Below are positions 17,466-26,718 of a stretch of DNA of 64,000 nt, in pieces. The stretch is from Penaeicola halotolerans (GTDB lineage: Bacteria > Bacteroidota > Bacteroidia > Cytophagales > Cyclobacteriaceae). Under the pieces are notes generated by a model that had not been told where the DNA came from, ran no database searches, and saw only the letters and a list, made by a program, of their open reading frames with translations. The stretch spans positions 496,001-560,000 of the forward strand of contig NZ_JAEAGO010000002.1 in NCBI RefSeq assembly GCF_016464625.1, given 5' to 3'. The translations under genes were made by a program, and so were the position numbers. How positions within the stretch are numbered: the first letter of the stretch is position 1; each line of letters begins with the position of its first letter.

Positions 17466-17814
17466 AGTGAGGTGTAGAAAGGCACTTTAGCTAGTGTTGA
17501 GCTTTGGTCTTTATCAATTTACAAAAGTACTGGTTAGCTAAAGGATAAATGAATATTCTATATGAAGCTTTTGTTAATTTGCTTTAAGAAATTAATCGCT
17601 GCCTGAATCAGATATTCAAAAGATTATTTTGGCCTTTCAGAAGGGGAAGCTGAGTATTTTGGCGTTTAGATTTGTACAAAATGAATGTAAACTCAAAGGG
17701 GTAAAAGCGATTCGAATTATTTCTCATAGTTAACAATTAATTAATATGCCACCTTGCCAAAGTTCTTTAACTTTGCACAAAACAAAATTTGCTTTGTATA
17801 GCAATTAACTCTTT
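17466..17814. other. 349-bp intergenic region between two divergent transporter genes
   Basis: AT-rich gap with no gene I can support. It holds candidate promoters for both directions: CAAAAGTA at 17522-17529 reads TACTTTTG on the minus strand, 57 bases before the Na/Pi gene, and TAACTTTG at 17768-17775 lies 40 bases before the PiT-like gene. Both match TAnnTTTG. A short AT palindrome (TTAACAATTAATTAA) lies near 17730. No riboswitch-like structure or tRNA is evident. Confidence 0.55.
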
Positions 17815-18948
17815 ATGGCCAAACTTAAAGACCAAAACATCAATCAGGACGTACTATCTAAAGTCGCCTATAATCTCTTTGATGTTTCCAAAAAAGAAAA
17901 GACTTTCCTCCTTATCGTTTGTATACTAGTCACCACCGCAGGTGTCATTGCTGATTATACTTATGCGGCTATGTGGTTTGGATTTTTCTTAGCAGCATAC
18001 TCAGCTGTAGCCAATGATAGTATCCAGACTATAGGGACTTTCATCTCATCAAATTACGATAGAAAGTGGTACTGGTTGTGGTTATTCATGGGGATCATTT
18101 GGCTATTGACTGTAGGGTATAGCTGGTTTGTATATGACGGAGATGTGAGTCATCAGCGTTTGGCAGTGCCAGGACTTGATCAGGCTCCACAGTCCTTTGA
18201 GTTTTTGCAACTTTTGGCTCCGATCGTACTCTTGGTGATGACGCGCATGCGTATGCCAGTGTCGACTACTTTCTTGCTCCTCAATGTATTTACTTACAAA
18301 GCAGGAACACTATTTAGTGTCATTGGTAAGAGTTTAGCAGGATATGTTCTCGCATTCGGTATTGCGATCCTTGTTTGGTTTTTGATGGAGCGTTTTGTGG
18401 AAAATTTCCTTAAGGGGAAACCACATCCTGCTTGGTATATATTTCAATGGATTATTTCTGGCTTGCTTTGGTCTGTCTGGATCATGCAAGATGCAGCCAA
18501 CATAGCAGTATTTTTACCTAGGCAACTGAGTGCTGTTGAGTTTACTGTTTATGCAGGTTTTGTTTTCTTTGGTTTGGGCTTCTTATTTTACATGAAGGGA
18601 GACAAGATCCAAAGTATCGTGAATGCTAAAACACGTGTAACTGACGTACGTGCTGCTACTTTGGTAGATTTCGTTTATACGATCATCCTGTTTTACTTCA
18701 AGATGTATAGCAATATCCCTATGAGTACTACTTGGGTATTTATTGGTCTACTCGGAGGTAGAGAGATTGCTATAGCTATCGGTAAGAAAAAGGCTAAAGC
18801 AAATAAGAAGAAAATCAGATTTTTTAGATCACTTGGTATGGCAAGTAGCGATATCGGAAAAGCTAGTATAGGCTTGATCGTATCACTGATCCTAGCGATC
18901 TTGATCAATGAAAATATCAGAACAGAGATTTGGGAATACTTTAAATAA
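17815..18948 (+). CDS. PiT-like phosphate permease family membrane protein
   Basis: Polytopic membrane protein of 377 residues. It shows the duplicated signature of the PiT inorganic phosphate transporters in degenerate form: repeat one has VANDSIQTIG (residues 65-74) and MPVSTTF (147-153); repeat two has QDAANIAVF (225-233) and IPMSTTW (301-307). In classical PiT proteins these read GANDxANAxG and PxSTTH. The last His is not kept in either repeat. I infer an inorganic-anion symporter distantly related to PiT; phosphate is the likeliest substrate but not proved. It has its own promoter and a terminator at 18967-19004, and is divergent from the Na/Pi cotransporter gene. Confidence 0.75.
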   Translation: MAKLKDQNINQDVLSKVAYNLFDVSKKEKTFLLIVCILVTTAGVIADYTYAAMWFGFFLAAYSAVANDSIQTIGTFISSNYDRKWYWLWLFMGIIWLLTVGYSWFVYDGDVSHQRLAVPGLDQAPQSFEFLQLLAPIVLLVMTRMRMPVSTTFLLLNVFTYKAGTLFSVIGKSLAGYVLAFGIAILVWFLMERFVENFLKGKPHPAWYIFQWIISGLLWSVWIMQDAANIAVFLPRQLSAVEFTVYAGFVFFGLGFLFYMKGDKIQSIVNAKTRVTDVRAATLVDFVYTIILFYFKMYSNIPMSTTWVFIGLLGGREIAIAIGKKKAKANKKKIRFFRSLGMASSDIGKASIGLIVSLILAILINENIRTEIWEYFK

Positions 18949-18966
18949 GCCCTCTAAATAACTCAG

Positions 18967-19004
18967 AGAAGCCCTAACATTCAGTTGTTGGGGCTTCTTC
19001 TTTT
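18967..19004 (+). terminator. Terminator after the PiT-like gene
   Basis: AGAAGCCCTAAC (18967-18978) pairs with GTTGGGGCTTCT (18987-18998) with one wobble pair and an 8-base loop, followed by a T-rich run. It lies between the convergent PiT-like and M20 genes. Confidence 0.8.
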
Positions 19005-19025
19005 TATATGATTTTCAATTATTAA

Positions 19026-20219
19026 TTAAGCCTCTAGCTCTTTGATTGCTAGCCAAGTCATCAAGCCTGCTCCGATCTCTAGCGCATCTTCGTCTATATC
19101 AAATGTAGGCGTATGTACACCTGAGGTGATGCCTTTGGCTTCATTGCGTGTGCCGAGTCTATAGAAGCAAGCGTCCATCTCATGCGTATAGTAAGCAAAG
19201 TCTTCAGCAGCCATCCATAGGTCTAGGTCTACGACATTGTCTGCACCTAAGTATTCTATGGCGGCAGTTTTAGCTTTAGCAGTGAGTTCTGGGTGATTTT
19301 CTAAGTAAGGATATCCATTGACTATTTTGAATTCACAGCTTCCACCCATGGCTTCTGCGATGCCCTCCGCCATTTTTTTCATGCGCTTGAGTGCATCTGC
19401 TCTCCAAGGTTCATCCATGGTACGAAAGGTGCCTTCTATTTTGACTTCATTGGGAATGACATTCGTAGCTCCATTAGCTATAAATTTGCCAAAGCTCAAT
19501 ACGGAGGGTACTTTAGGAGAAGCATTGCGGCTGATGATTTGCTGCAAACTGACGATGATATGACTGGCGATAAGTACAGGATCTATACCCATTTCAGGCA
19601 TGGCACCGTGTCCACCTTTTCCCTTGACAGTGAGATAGAGTTCGTCAGCGCTGGCCATATACATCCCTGGTCTGAAACCTACTTTTCCCACTGGGATGAG
19701 TGGCATCACATGTTGTCCAAGGATAGCATGTGGCTTAGGATTTTGGAGAGCCCCGTCTTTGATCATGTAGGAAGCGCCTCCTGGGGCAGTCTCCTCTCCA
19801 GGTTGGAAAATAAGTTTTACTGTTCCTTCAAAACTATCTTTTACCTCAGTGAGGATCTTGGCTACTCCAAGCAATGATGACGTGTGCACATCATGCCCGC
19901 AAGCATGCATGATGCCTTCTTTGGTAGATTTGTAGCTGACATCGTTAGCTTCTATGATGGGTAGAGCGTCCATATCAGCTCTAAGTGCTACTATTTTTTT
20001 ATCTGGATTTTTGCCTTTGACCAAGGCAACGATGCCTGTGGTAGCCTTACGCTCAAGTTGCGTGATACCTAAGTCCTTTAGCGTTTTTTCCACATAATTG
20101 GCTGTCTCAAACTCCTGAAAAGAAAGCTCGGGATTTGCATGAAGGTGCCTTCTATGTTGGATGATTTGTTCTTTGTATGCTTTAGCTAGGGACTGTATTT
20201 GCTCCTTGAGTGTTTGCAT
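19026..20219 (-). CDS. M20-family amidohydrolase (N-acyl amino acid hydrolase type)
   Basis: Metal-dependent hydrolase of 397 residues that removes acyl groups from N-acyl amino acids or related amides. The family order is visible: RRHLHANPELSFQE near residue 23, the metal-site block MHACGHDVHTSSLLG (about residues 107-121), GEETAPGGASYMI with the catalytic Glu region (about 140-153), the dimerisation/lid domain with GGHGAMPE (about 203-210), and the last metal block AAEDFAYY near residue 350. No signal peptide is present, so it acts in the cytosol. It follows the SPOR lipoprotein gene by 2 bases and probably shares its transcript. Substrate is uncertain: hippurate, IAA-conjugate and acetyl-amino-acid hydrolases all look like this. 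Confidence 0.9.
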   Translation of the reverse strand: MQTLKEQIQSLAKAYKEQIIQHRRHLHANPELSFQEFETANYVEKTLKDLGITQLERKATTGIVALVKGKNPDKKIVALRADMDALPIIEANDVSYKSTKEGIMHACGHDVHTSSLLGVAKILTEVKDSFEGTVKLIFQPGEETAPGGASYMIKDGALQNPKPHAILGQHVMPLIPVGKVGFRPGMYMASADELYLTVKGKGGHGAMPEMGIDPVLIASHIIVSLQQIISRNASPKVPSVLSFGKFIANGATNVIPNEVKIEGTFRTMDEPWRADALKRMKKMAEGIAEAMGGSCEFKIVNGYPYLENHPELTAKAKTAAIEYLGADNVVDLDLWMAAEDFAYYTHEMDACFYRLGTRNEAKGITSGVHTPTFDIDEDALEIGAGLMTWLAIKELEA

Positions 20220-20221
20220 GA

Positions 20222-20728
20222 TTATTTGTTTGGGAATCTTTGTGGGATCACATTGGCATCTTTGTAGACTTCTTTGATACGTCTAAAGGTGCTCTGCGCT
20301 TCTATCCTACTGATATATTGGCCAACTCGCACGATATAGCGAGTGGACTCATAGCTGATATCTGGTGTCAGGTCGGGAAATTTATCATAAAGCTCATTTC
20401 TCAGTGCATAAGCAGCCTCTCTATCTTGACCAGAAAAAAGTTGAATAGTGTAGCCAGAATAGAAGTCTTGCTTTTTATTTCTAGTCACTAGACTATCAAT
20501 AACTAGTTCAAGTTCTGCATCTATCGTCCTTGTGCTGATGACCTTTTCATCCCCATCATTTTTAGCACTAGTTTTTTGACTAGCTTCCATCTGTTCTTGA
20601 TAGGTAGCGTCTACTAGAGGTCTATAGGCTGAGAGGTCTTCAGTATAGCTAGTGGGGCTACTGGTCGTCACTTTAGTACTGGTACAAGCTACTGACCCTA
20701 TCACTGCCAATAGGCAGCAATAGGTCAT
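20222..20728 (-). CDS. SPOR-domain lipoprotein
   Basis: Lipoprotein of 168 residues from the ATG at 20728. The signal peptide MTYCCLLAVIGSVACTS carries a lipobox ending in Cys15. A longer reading from 20773 would overlap secA and weaken the signal, so the shorter start is preferred. The C-terminal ~75 residues (from FYSGYTIQLFSGQDREAAY to the end) form a SPOR domain, a fold that binds denuded glycan strands of peptidoglycan. The linker is Ser/Thr/Lys-rich. It is likely anchored to a membrane and bound to the cell wall, perhaps at the septum. It lies 23 bases after secA. Confidence 0.82.
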   Translation of the reverse strand: MTYCCLLAVIGSVACTSTKVTTSSPTSYTEDLSAYRPLVDATYQEQMEASQKTSAKNDGDEKVISTRTIDAELELVIDSLVTRNKKQDFYSGYTIQLFSGQDREAAYALRNELYDKFPDLTPDISYESTRYIVRVGQYISRIEAQSTFRRIKEVYKDANVIPQRFPNK

Positions 20729-20751
20729 TACTTTTTTCCAGTTTTCGAATG

Positions 20752-23700
20752 TTATTCTTCTAAGAGTATACATTTCTTGTTCTTGATATCTTCCTCTACT
20801 GTTTTGAACTTGACATCTTTTTTCACAGTACCATCCATGTACTGTACCGAGACTTTATCATTTCTACCGATCAATTTTTCAGATTTGATTGGTGCAGTTA
20901 CTGTCTGAGTTTGTGTCGCATTAGTAGCTACTGCTCTATTTCCTTGAGGATTTAGTACAGATTTAGAGTCTTCTTTGCTTGCTTTTACATTTTGCTGAGG
21001 GGCTCTTTGGCTTTTAGCTTCGCGCACATCGTCAGGCTGTGTCACTGGCAGGTCAGCTCTAGTCAAGAACGATACAATGTCCTCATTTAGTTTAGAGACA
21101 AATCTTTTGAAGAGTTCGTATGCTTCAAATTTGTAGATCAAAAGCGGATCTTTTTGTTCATAAACAGCATTTTGTACGGATTGCTTCAAGTCATCCATGT
21201 CTCTGAGATGTTCTTTCCACTGCTGATCGATGATCGCTAGGGTGACAAATTTCTCAATAGATCTGATGAGCTCACGACTTTCAGTTTTGATGTTCTTCTC
21301 TAGATTAGTCACGATACCGATCTGTTTGATGCCATCTGATACAGGCACCATGATATCCTTCACAGTAGCACCTCTTTTCTCATAGACATCTTTGAAAACG
21401 GTCAGTGTTTTCTCAGAGATACGCTTATTCTTTTCTTGATATGACTTAAATACTTGATCAAAAAGCTGTTGAGTCAAGTCTTCTACGCTGCCTCTTTCTA
21501 CTTTATCTTTATCTAAATTAAAATCAATGTTGAGTGTACTGTAGGCGTTCATTCTAAGCGTTTCTACATCTCCGCTAGCCTTGGCCATGCGGATGAGTTC
21601 TTCGCAGGTATCATAAATCATATTCATGATATCCAACTCGAGACGCTCTCCCATGAGGGCATTTCTACGCTTCTTATAGATGACTTCTCTTTGAGAGTTC
21701 ATCACATCATCATACTCTAGTAGCCTCTTTCTAACCCCGAAGTTATTCTCTTCTACTTTTTTCTGAGCCCTTTCGATAGACTTAGTGATCATCGAGTGTT
21801 GGATAACTTCACCTTCTTCAAGCCCCATACGGTCCATGAGTTTGGCGATACGGTCAGATCCAAAGAGTCTCATGAGGTTGTCCTCTAGAGAGACAAAGAA
21901 CTGAGAAGATCCTGGATCACCTTGTCTACCTGCTCTACCTCTTAGCTGTCTATCGACTCTTCGAGATTCGTGACGTTCAGTACCGATGATCGCGAGACCT
22001 CCAGCCGCCTTGGACTCGGGTGTCAGCTTGATATCTGTACCACGACCAGCCATATTGGTAGCGATGGTGACTGTGCCAGGCTTACCTGCTTCACCAACTA
22101 CCTCTGCTTCACGCGCATGCTGCTTGGCATTAAGGACTTGGTGCTTTATCTTTTTGAGCGTCAGCATTCGGCTGAGAACTTCAGAGATTTCTACAGATGT
22201 CGTACCTACTAGAACAGGTCTTCCTTTTTCCGTAAGAGAGACGATCTCCTCTACGACTGCATTGAATTTTTCTCTGACAGTCTTGTAGACTAGGTCTTGC
22301 TCATCTTTTCTCGCGATTTCTCTATTGGTCGGGATGACGACTACATCAAGCTTATAAATCTCCCAAAACTCACCCGCTTCTGTCTCGGCAGTACCAGTCA
22401 TACCAGATAGCTTGTGGTACATACGGAAGTAGTTTTGGAGCGTGACAGTAGCATAAGTCTGTGTGGCATCTTCTACCTTGACATTTTCTTTGGCTTCGAG
22501 TGCTTGGTGAAGACCATCAGAGTACCTTCTGCCCTCCATCACACGACCTGTCTGTTCGTCTACGATCTTGATTTTACCATCTACGATGATATATTCCGTA
22601 TCTCTCTCAAACATGCAATAGGCCTTTAGTAGCTGATTGACAGAGTGGATACGTTGTGCTTTGGTACCGTATTCTTTGATGATGTTATTTTTCTTCTCTA
22701 GCTTCTCCGCATCGCTTAGGTTTGGATCATTTTCATGCTTGACTAGCTCTACAGAGATGTCTGGTAAAATGAAAAAGTTAGGATCTTCTCCTGCTCCAGT
22801 GATCAGGTCGATCCCTTTTTCTGTCAAGTCTACCGCGTTTGATTTTTCATCTATGACAAAAAGCAAAGGCTCATCTGCCTCTGGCATTTTCTTTTTGTTG
22901 TCTTGCAAAAAGTAGTTTTCAGCCTTTTGAAGGATCGCTTTCATACCAGTTTCAGATAAGAATTTGATCAATGGCTTATACTTCGGCATCCCTCTGAAGA
23001 CTCTGAATAAGGCCACTCCACCTTCTTCTATATTACCTTCTTTGATGAGCCTTTTGGCATCATTGAGATATTGTTGTACGATTTTCTTTTGTTCCTCTAC
23101 GAGCTTAGAGATGCGAGGCTTTAGGTCATAAAACTCATGCTCATCTCCTCTAGGCACAGGGCCAGATATGATCAAAGGCGTACGCGCATCATCGATCAAT
23201 ACTGAATCTACCTCATCGACCATAGCGAAGTGGTGTCTGCGCTGTACAAGGTCATGTGAGTCACGAGCCATATTGTCTCTGAGGTAGTCAAAGCCAAACT
23301 CATTGTTGGTACCGTAAGTGATATCACAGTTATAAGCAGCTCTACGCTCTTCTGAGTTTGGCTGATACTTATCTATACAGTCGATAGTCAATCCGTGAAA
23401 TTCAAAGATCGGTGCCATCCACTCAGAGTCTCTACGAGCGAGGTAGTCATTGACAGTGACGATATGCACACCTCTACCTGCTAGGGCATTGAGAAATGCT
23501 GGAAGCGTAGCTACGAGTGTTTTACCTTCACCAGTGGCCATCTCTGCGATCTTTCCTTGATGGAGGACGATACCACCGATGAGCTGTACATCATAGTGAA
23601 GCATATCCCAAGTGATTTCATTACCAGCAGCCATCCACTTGTTATGCCAGATGGCTTGATCATCATTGATCTCTACGTTTGATTTTCTAGAGGCAATGGC

Positions 23701-24123
23701 TTTGTCCAAAATCGTAGCAGAAACTTTCAGTTGATGATTTTCTTTGAATCTGCGCGCAGTTTCTTTAACCACAGCAAAACCAAGCGGAAGGACTTTCATA
23801 AGAGAGTCTTCCAATGTCTTGTTACGATCAGCTTCTATTTTATCTATTTGATTGAAAAGCGCATCTTTTTCATGAATTTGCTCAGCACTCATGGACTCTA
23901 TTTGCTCATGCAGAGAGGCTATTTGGTCGTCATAAGTTTTTAAGTCTTGCGCTAATATATCTTTGATCTCTTGTGTCTTAGCTCTTAGGGCGTCATCAGA
24001 GATGTCTGATAGTTTGGCATATTCCTCATTGATGAGCGTCACATAGGGCATTACTTCTTTGATATCTCTACCGGATTTTGTGCCAAATACTTTGGCTAGT
24101 CCTTTTGCAATAAATTCAAGCAT
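20752..24123 (-). CDS. secA: Protein translocase subunit SecA
   Basis: ATPase motor of the Sec pathway, pushing unfolded preproteins through SecYEG. At 1123 residues it is longer than E. coli SecA (901), as in other Bacteroidota, with insertions including the Lys-rich stretch near residues 340-450. The Walker A element MATGEGKT lies at about residues 195-202, the DEAD-type Walker B at FAMVDEVDSV near residue 300, and the second motor domain with NMAGRGTDIKL and RQLRGRAGRQGDPG near 690-740. The C-terminal ~38 residues start GRND like a SEC-C motif but lack its CxC...C zinc ligands; a single Cys occurs near the end (NKKCILLEE). It leads a unit with the SPOR lipoprotein and the M20 amidohydrolase. 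Confidence 0.97.
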   Translation of the reverse strand: MLEFIAKGLAKVFGTKSGRDIKEVMPYVTLINEEYAKLSDISDDALRAKTQEIKDILAQDLKTYDDQIASLHEQIESMSAEQIHEKDALFNQIDKIEADRNKTLEDSLMKVLPLGFAVVKETARRFKENHQLKVSATILDKAIASRKSNVEINDDQAIWHNKWMAAGNEITWDMLHYDVQLIGGIVLHQGKIAEMATGEGKTLVATLPAFLNALAGRGVHIVTVNDYLARRDSEWMAPIFEFHGLTIDCIDKYQPNSEERRAAYNCDITYGTNNEFGFDYLRDNMARDSHDLVQRRHHFAMVDEVDSVLIDDARTPLIISGPVPRGDEHEFYDLKPRISKLVEEQKKIVQQYLNDAKRLIKEGNIEEGGVALFRVFRGMPKYKPLIKFLSETGMKAILQKAENYFLQDNKKKMPEADEPLLFVIDEKSNAVDLTEKGIDLITGAGEDPNFFILPDISVELVKHENDPNLSDAEKLEKKNNIIKEYGTKAQRIHSVNQLLKAYCMFERDTEYIIVDGKIKIVDEQTGRVMEGRRYSDGLHQALEAKENVKVEDATQTYATVTLQNYFRMYHKLSGMTGTAETEAGEFWEIYKLDVVVIPTNREIARKDEQDLVYKTVREKFNAVVEEIVSLTEKGRPVLVGTTSVEISEVLSRMLTLKKIKHQVLNAKQHAREAEVVGEAGKPGTVTIATNMAGRGTDIKLTPESKAAGGLAIIGTERHESRRVDRQLRGRAGRQGDPGSSQFFVSLEDNLMRLFGSDRIAKLMDRMGLEEGEVIQHSMITKSIERAQKKVEENNFGVRKRLLEYDDVMNSQREVIYKKRRNALMGERLELDIMNMIYDTCEELIRMAKASGDVETLRMNAYSTLNIDFNLDKDKVERGSVEDLTQQLFDQVFKSYQEKNKRISEKTLTVFKDVYEKRGATVKDIMVPVSDGIKQIGIVTNLEKNIKTESRELIRSIEKFVTLAIIDQQWKEHLRDMDDLKQSVQNAVYEQKDPLLIYKFEAYELFKRFVSKLNEDIVSFLTRADLPVTQPDDVREAKSQRAPQQNVKASKEDSKSVLNPQGNRAVATNATQTQTVTAPIKSEKLIGRNDKVSVQYMDGTVKKDVKFKTVEEDIKNKKCILLEE

Positions 24124-24184
24124 ATTGATAATTCTTTAATTCAGGGTTTTAAAATTAATTCCTTTTTGTGTAAATAATAAATAA

Positions 24185-24988
24185 TCAAGGCACTTTGGGA
24201 AGCAATATCTTACTAGTATCTACCCCTCCCTCAAAAACCAGCTGAGCAGGCCCTTCTAGATAGATATCATGGTAGCTACCATCCACTTTTTTAGTAAATT
24301 TTACTTGAAGACTTCCCCCAAGCGTCTTGATCTTGACAGGACTAGGACTGCCAAGTACACCCATGACTAAGGCACAAGCGGTGACACCTGTACCACAAGA
24401 AAGCGTTTCGTTTTCTACACCGCGTTCATAAGTTCTAACGAAGATTTCCTGTGGATTGATTTTTTCTATAAAATTAACGTTCGTACCATGAGGTTTATAA
24501 GCATCACTGTATCTGACTACTTTGCCCGATTCATAGACTGGGTAGTGAGTGATATCATTGACTAATCTGATATGATGTGGCGAACCTGTATTGACAAAGT
24601 AATCTTCATCGGTCTTTGAAACTTGGCTGACATCCCCCATCTTCAGAGATACCCAACCATCAGCATCGATGCTCGCAGTATGTGGCCCATCTATCGCTAG
24701 AAAGTGCGTTTTTTCTTGAATGATCTGTAGCTGCTTAGCAAAACTGACCGCGCAGCGTGCACCATTACCGCACATGCTCTGCGAGCCATCGGCATTGTAG
24801 TAGATCATCTCAAAATCATAGTCTGCATGATTTCTGATGAGAATCAGTCCGTCTGCTCCTACGCCAAACTTGCGGTCGCAGAGCTTTTGGACAAGATCTA
24901 TTGCTTTTATATCAAAGCGCTCCTCTCTGTCATCTATCATGACAAAGTCATTGCCTGTACCTTGATATTTATGAAAATCTAAAAACAT
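24185..24988 (-). CDS. dapF: Diaminopimelate epimerase
   Basis: PLP-independent epimerase that interconverts LL- and meso-diaminopimelate in lysine and peptidoglycan synthesis. The protein has 267 residues from the ATG at 24988 (MFLDFHKYQGTGNDFVMID). Reading from 25039 would add 17 residues that look non-coding. The two catalytic cysteines are visible: Cys73 in SMCGNGARC and the second in TLSCGTGVTACA near residue 213. The N- and C-terminal halves are the expected pseudo-repeats. It lies upstream of secA on the same strand, with a 61-base gap. Confidence 0.96.
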   Translation of the reverse strand: MFLDFHKYQGTGNDFVMIDDREERFDIKAIDLVQKLCDRKFGVGADGLILIRNHADYDFEMIYYNADGSQSMCGNGARCAVSFAKQLQIIQEKTHFLAIDGPHTASIDADGWVSLKMGDVSQVSKTDEDYFVNTGSPHHIRLVNDITHYPVYESGKVVRYSDAYKPHGTNVNFIEKINPQEIFVRTYERGVENETLSCGTGVTACALVMGVLGSPSPVKIKTLGGSLQVKFTKKVDGSYHDIYLEGPAQLVFEGGVDTSKILLPKVP

Positions 24989-25161
24989 TCGTATCTCTAG
25001 TGTATTTATAATAAAAGTGCAATGGCAATTTAGTATCAAAAACCAAGCTATTCACCATATCTGTCACTAAAAAAGCAGAGATACTGACAATAGGTCAGGC
25101 CTTTTATGGAAATAGATTTTTGATCTCATGATCTTATCCCTAACTTTAATCAAAACAATCA

Positions 25162-25911
25162 ATGACTATGAATACTTCTCGAAGAAAATTTTTAAGCCAT
25201 AGCGCCAAAGGAGCCGTAGCACTCAGCGTGGGAAGCTCGCTAGTCAGTTCTGGTTTCTTGACAGCATGTGGCCAAAGTACCGAACAAGCAGCAGTACTAA
25301 TGACGGGCTTTGAGCAGATGCCATTAGGCTATGAGTTTGCGGCACTCGAGCCACACATCGATGCTATGACGATGGAGATACACTATACCAAGCATGCTGC
25401 AGGTTATGCAAGTAATCTGAAAGCAGCCATATCAGAGGAAAGTGCATCTGCTGCTAAATCTGTGGAAGAGATACTAGCCAATGTGTCTAAGTATTCTACG
25501 AAGATGCGAAACAATGCGGGTGGTCACTATAATCACGAACTATTTTGGAGTATCATGTCACCAAATGGTGGGGGACAACCAAGTGGCGATTTAGCAGAGG
25601 CGATTACTAGAGATTTTGGTAGCTATGAGGCTTTTGTAGAGCAATTTGAACAGGCAGCTACTACACGCTTTGGCTCAGGCTGGGCTTGGTTAGTAGCAGG
25701 GGCAGATGGCAAGCTTCAGGTGGGTTCTACACCTAATCAGGACAATCCGCTCATGGATATCTCTGAGCTCAAAGGCACACCGATCATCGGTATAGATGTA
25801 TGGGAACATGCCTACTATCTAGAGTATATGAATGAAAGAGCACGTTATGTATCAGCTTGGTGGAATGTACTCGACTGGAATAAGGCTGCGGCAAGATTTG
25901 CGACTATTTAA
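25162..25911 (+). CDS. Exported Mn-type superoxide dismutase with Tat signal and lipobox
   Basis: Fe/Mn superoxide dismutase of 249 residues that dismutates superoxide. All four metal ligands are present: His74, His125, Asp212 and His216 (in DVWEHAYY). The outer-sphere Gln193 in the PNQDNPL segment and the GGHYNHE segment fit the Mn or cambialistic type. Unusually, the first ~40 residues carry a twin-arginine signal (NTSRRKFLS, Arg7-Arg8) and a lipobox-like FLTACG with Cys36, so it is probably exported folded by Tat and possibly lipid-anchored. An ATG at 25168 is an alternative start. It is a single gene followed by a strong terminator. Confidence 0.92.
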   Translation: MTMNTSRRKFLSHSAKGAVALSVGSSLVSSGFLTACGQSTEQAAVLMTGFEQMPLGYEFAALEPHIDAMTMEIHYTKHAAGYASNLKAAISEESASAAKSVEEILANVSKYSTKMRNNAGGHYNHELFWSIMSPNGGGQPSGDLAEAITRDFGSYEAFVEQFEQAATTRFGSGWAWLVAGADGKLQVGSTPNQDNPLMDISELKGTPIIGIDVWEHAYYLEYMNERARYVSAWWNVLDWNKAAARFATI

Positions 25912-25928
25912 GCAGTAAGTATATTGCG

Positions 25929-25966
25929 AAAAGCCTCTTGATGTTATATTCAAGAGGCTTTTTTAT
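25929..25966 (+). terminator. Terminator after the superoxide dismutase gene
   Basis: A 13-bp stem AAAAGCCTCTTGA / TCAAGAGGCTTTT (25929-25941 and 25950-25962) with an 8-base loop ends in six T residues. Its A run on the 5' side allows use from the convergent gene as well. Confidence 0.88.
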
Positions 25967-26586
25967 GGAGTTAGTTCTGTGAGTTGGAGTTTGCCATCTA
26001 TTCGCCAAGGAATATATAAGTTGAAAATAGAGTCATTCAGTGCATCAAACCCGCTCTTTTTGACCTCAAGCTTTGCCCAGTCGCCTACCACTTTAGAGAT
26101 ATATACCTCTTTAATCATGTGAGGTAAAATGGTAATGGACTTCTCTCCTTCCCAAGCGGTGTAGTACTTATTCCCGTGAGGCCTTGTACGTACCCCAATC
26201 AAAAAAGTAGACCAATCATAGATAAAGGCCTCTTGCGGTATTTTGATTCATCTTCTGATATCGTTTTGCTCATGAAAAACTACTTCCGCCACATCAGCAT
26301 CTTGTGTAGCGACCATAAAAGCAAGGAAATTTTTCTTGACTGAGAAGCTTAGTGGCATAAATTCTTTTGGGAATATCCTTTGGCTTTTATCCTTACTCAT
26401 GACCAGTGTATCTGCGGGCACACTGAGTGATGGATCTTCATAAAAGATGATTTCGACTGTTCGTTCGGGCTCTAGGAAAAGAACATGCTCTCCGACTATG
26501 GGGGTGCTATTTATTTCTTGTGCAATAGGTTCACATGAGATAAAGCTAGCTAGCATGAGGAGAAAAACTATAAAACGTATTTTCAT
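25963..26586 (-). pseudogene. Lipoprotein gene split by an in-frame TGA
   Basis: From the ATG at 26586 the frame encodes a lipoprotein signal (MKIRFIVFLLMLASFISCEP, lipobox ending in Cys18) and continues to HEQNDIRR, where a TGA at 26250-26248 stops it at 112 residues. The same frame is open without a break beyond the stop (IKIPQEAFIYDWSTFLIG, then VRTRPHGNKYYTAWEGEKS) for another 95 residues to 25963. The protein character continues across the stop: charged/aromatic, beta-rich, no low-complexity sequence. I read it as one gene of about 207 codons with a nonsense change, for example CGA to TGA. The first part could still make a truncated lipoprotein. No known domain is recognised. Confidence 0.65.
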
Positions 26587-26718
26587 TAAGTATTTGACTT
26601 TCTGATTAATAATCTTTTGAAATATGAAATAAATTCTCTTTTTAATCAAGAGATATCAGGCTTTATAGCTGTAACTTTCTGTCGATCTTACGTCTTCGTT
26701 TTTAAAATTAGGATCAAG

